Source of the DNA: Parabacteroides sp.
Lineage (GTDB): Bacteria; Bacteroidota; Bacteroidia; Bacteroidales; Tannerellaceae
DNA length: 7,524 nt
NCBI GenBank assembly: GCA_020026285.1
Contig: JAHHQS010000174.1
Coordinates: 1 to 7,524 of the forward strand
Direction of reading: 5' to 3'
Under the pieces are notes generated by a model. It had not been told where the DNA came from, ran no database searches, and worked only from the letters and a program-made list of their open reading frames with translations. The translations under genes and the position numbers were made by a program. This document shows, piece by piece, positions 7,202-7,524 of this stretch. Numbering within the stretch: the first letter of the stretch is position 1; every line of letters begins with the position of its first letter.

Positions 7202-7249
7202 AAGTGTGTCAGGTAAAGAAAAACATTAACTTTACAGACACACTTTTTT
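7202..7249 (+). terminator. Hairpin plus T6 at the IS256 left end
   Basis: AAGTGTGTC (7202-7210) pairs with GACACACTT (7237-7245), and GTAAAG (7213-7218) pairs with CTTTAC (7230-7235). This gives 15 base pairs with a small internal loop and an 11-base apical loop. Six T's (7244-7249) follow, and the transposase ATG starts at the very next base. This has the form of an intrinsic terminator. It would stop transcripts arriving from the DUF262 operon and limit transposase expression from outside promoters. The outer arm probably also belongs to the IS left terminal repeat. Confidence 0.7.
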
Positions 7250-7524
7250 ATGGCAAAAACATTTGATTACGAAGAGTTCAAAGCACAGGCTATTGAACAG
7301 TTGAAAGCAGGCAAAACATTGTCTGGAGGAAAAGATGGTGTATTGGCACCACTTCTGGAGAACCTATTGAACAGCGCCCTTGAGGGGGAGATGGATGCCC
7401 ATCTAGACCAGGAAGAACGCGATTTAGGCAATCGACGCAATGGTCATACCAGTAAACAGGTCCAGACGCCTATGGGAGAGATTACGATCCAGACACCTAG
7501 AGATCGTGATTCGTCATTTGAGCC
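7250..7524 (+). CDS. IS256-family (mutator-type) transposase, N-terminal part, cut by window edge
   Basis: An open frame of 91 codons runs from the ATG at 7250 off the right edge. It matches the start of IS256/mutator transposases: the LLENLLNSALEGEMDAHLDQE helix (residues 35-55), then the DLGNRRNGHTSKQVQTPMGEI stretch (58-78) and ITIQTPRDRDSSFE (78-91). These are family-typical sequences that precede the catalytic DDE core, which is not in the window. No lesion is seen in the visible part. There is no ribosome-binding site, because the hairpin and T-run abut the start codon, so expression probably depends on special conditions or a downstream start. An alternative start is not obvious, since the homology extends nearly to the first Met. 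Confidence 0.92.
   Translation, partial: MAKTFDYEEFKAQAIEQLKAGKTLSGGKDGVLAPLLENLLNSALEGEMDAHLDQEERDLGNRRNGHTSKQVQTPMGEITIQTPRDRDSSFE

Larger units (their letters stand above)
7202..7524 (+). mobile_element. IS256-family insertion sequence, left end only
   Basis: The element is recognised from the transposase N-terminus and the inverted-repeat-rich end directly before it. The exact left boundary is uncertain; it could start a few bases before 7202. The right end and any target duplication lie outside the window. Confidence 0.75.

Overview
This AT-rich window looks like accessory DNA from a member of the Bacteroidales (Prevotella or Bacteroides type). The evidence is promoter-like TAnnTTTG boxes (the Bacteroidetes -7 element), generally weak Shine-Dalgarno sequences, an AlbA/Schlafen-type ATPase of a kind abundant in that order, and two insertion-sequence families common there. 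The species cannot be fixed from the sequence.

Layout. (1) Bases 1-1450, minus strand: a compact two-gene operon with its own -7 box. A 70-residue XRE-type helix-turn-helix protein is followed 9 bases later by a large AlbA_2 plus GHKL-ATPase-like protein that runs off the left edge. (2) About 1538-2180: a decayed, 5'-truncated IS4-family element whose transposase is broken by a frameshift at an A7 run and probably by an earlier small deletion. (3) 2181-2675: about 500 bases with no convincing gene. It holds a good -7-like box, a perfect 10-bp inverted repeat and a 19-codon micro-ORF just ahead of the next operon. (4) 2676-7147, plus strand: two long genes overlapping by 4 bases, both starting with a DUF262 (GmrS-type, ParB-like) NTPase domain. 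The first (662 aa) also carries a DUF1524 HNH nuclease domain, so it resembles a fused GmrSD type IV restriction enzyme. The second (828 aa) keeps the DUF262 signature but has no visible HNH and ends in a long region I do not recognise. (5) 7202-7524: the left end of an IS256-family element, with a strong hairpin plus T-run touching the transposase start codon and the first 91 transposase residues.

Working together. The DUF262 pair is the main item. From established family knowledge (GmrSD, SspE and BrxU use DUF262 for NTP-dependent recognition of modified DNA and DUF1524 for cleavage), it is most simply read as a modification-dependent anti-phage module. That function is inferred, not shown. 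The translational coupling suggests the two proteins act together, possibly as nuclease and partner sensor. The neighbouring regulator/ATPase pair and the flanking IS sequences fit a mobile defence-island setting.
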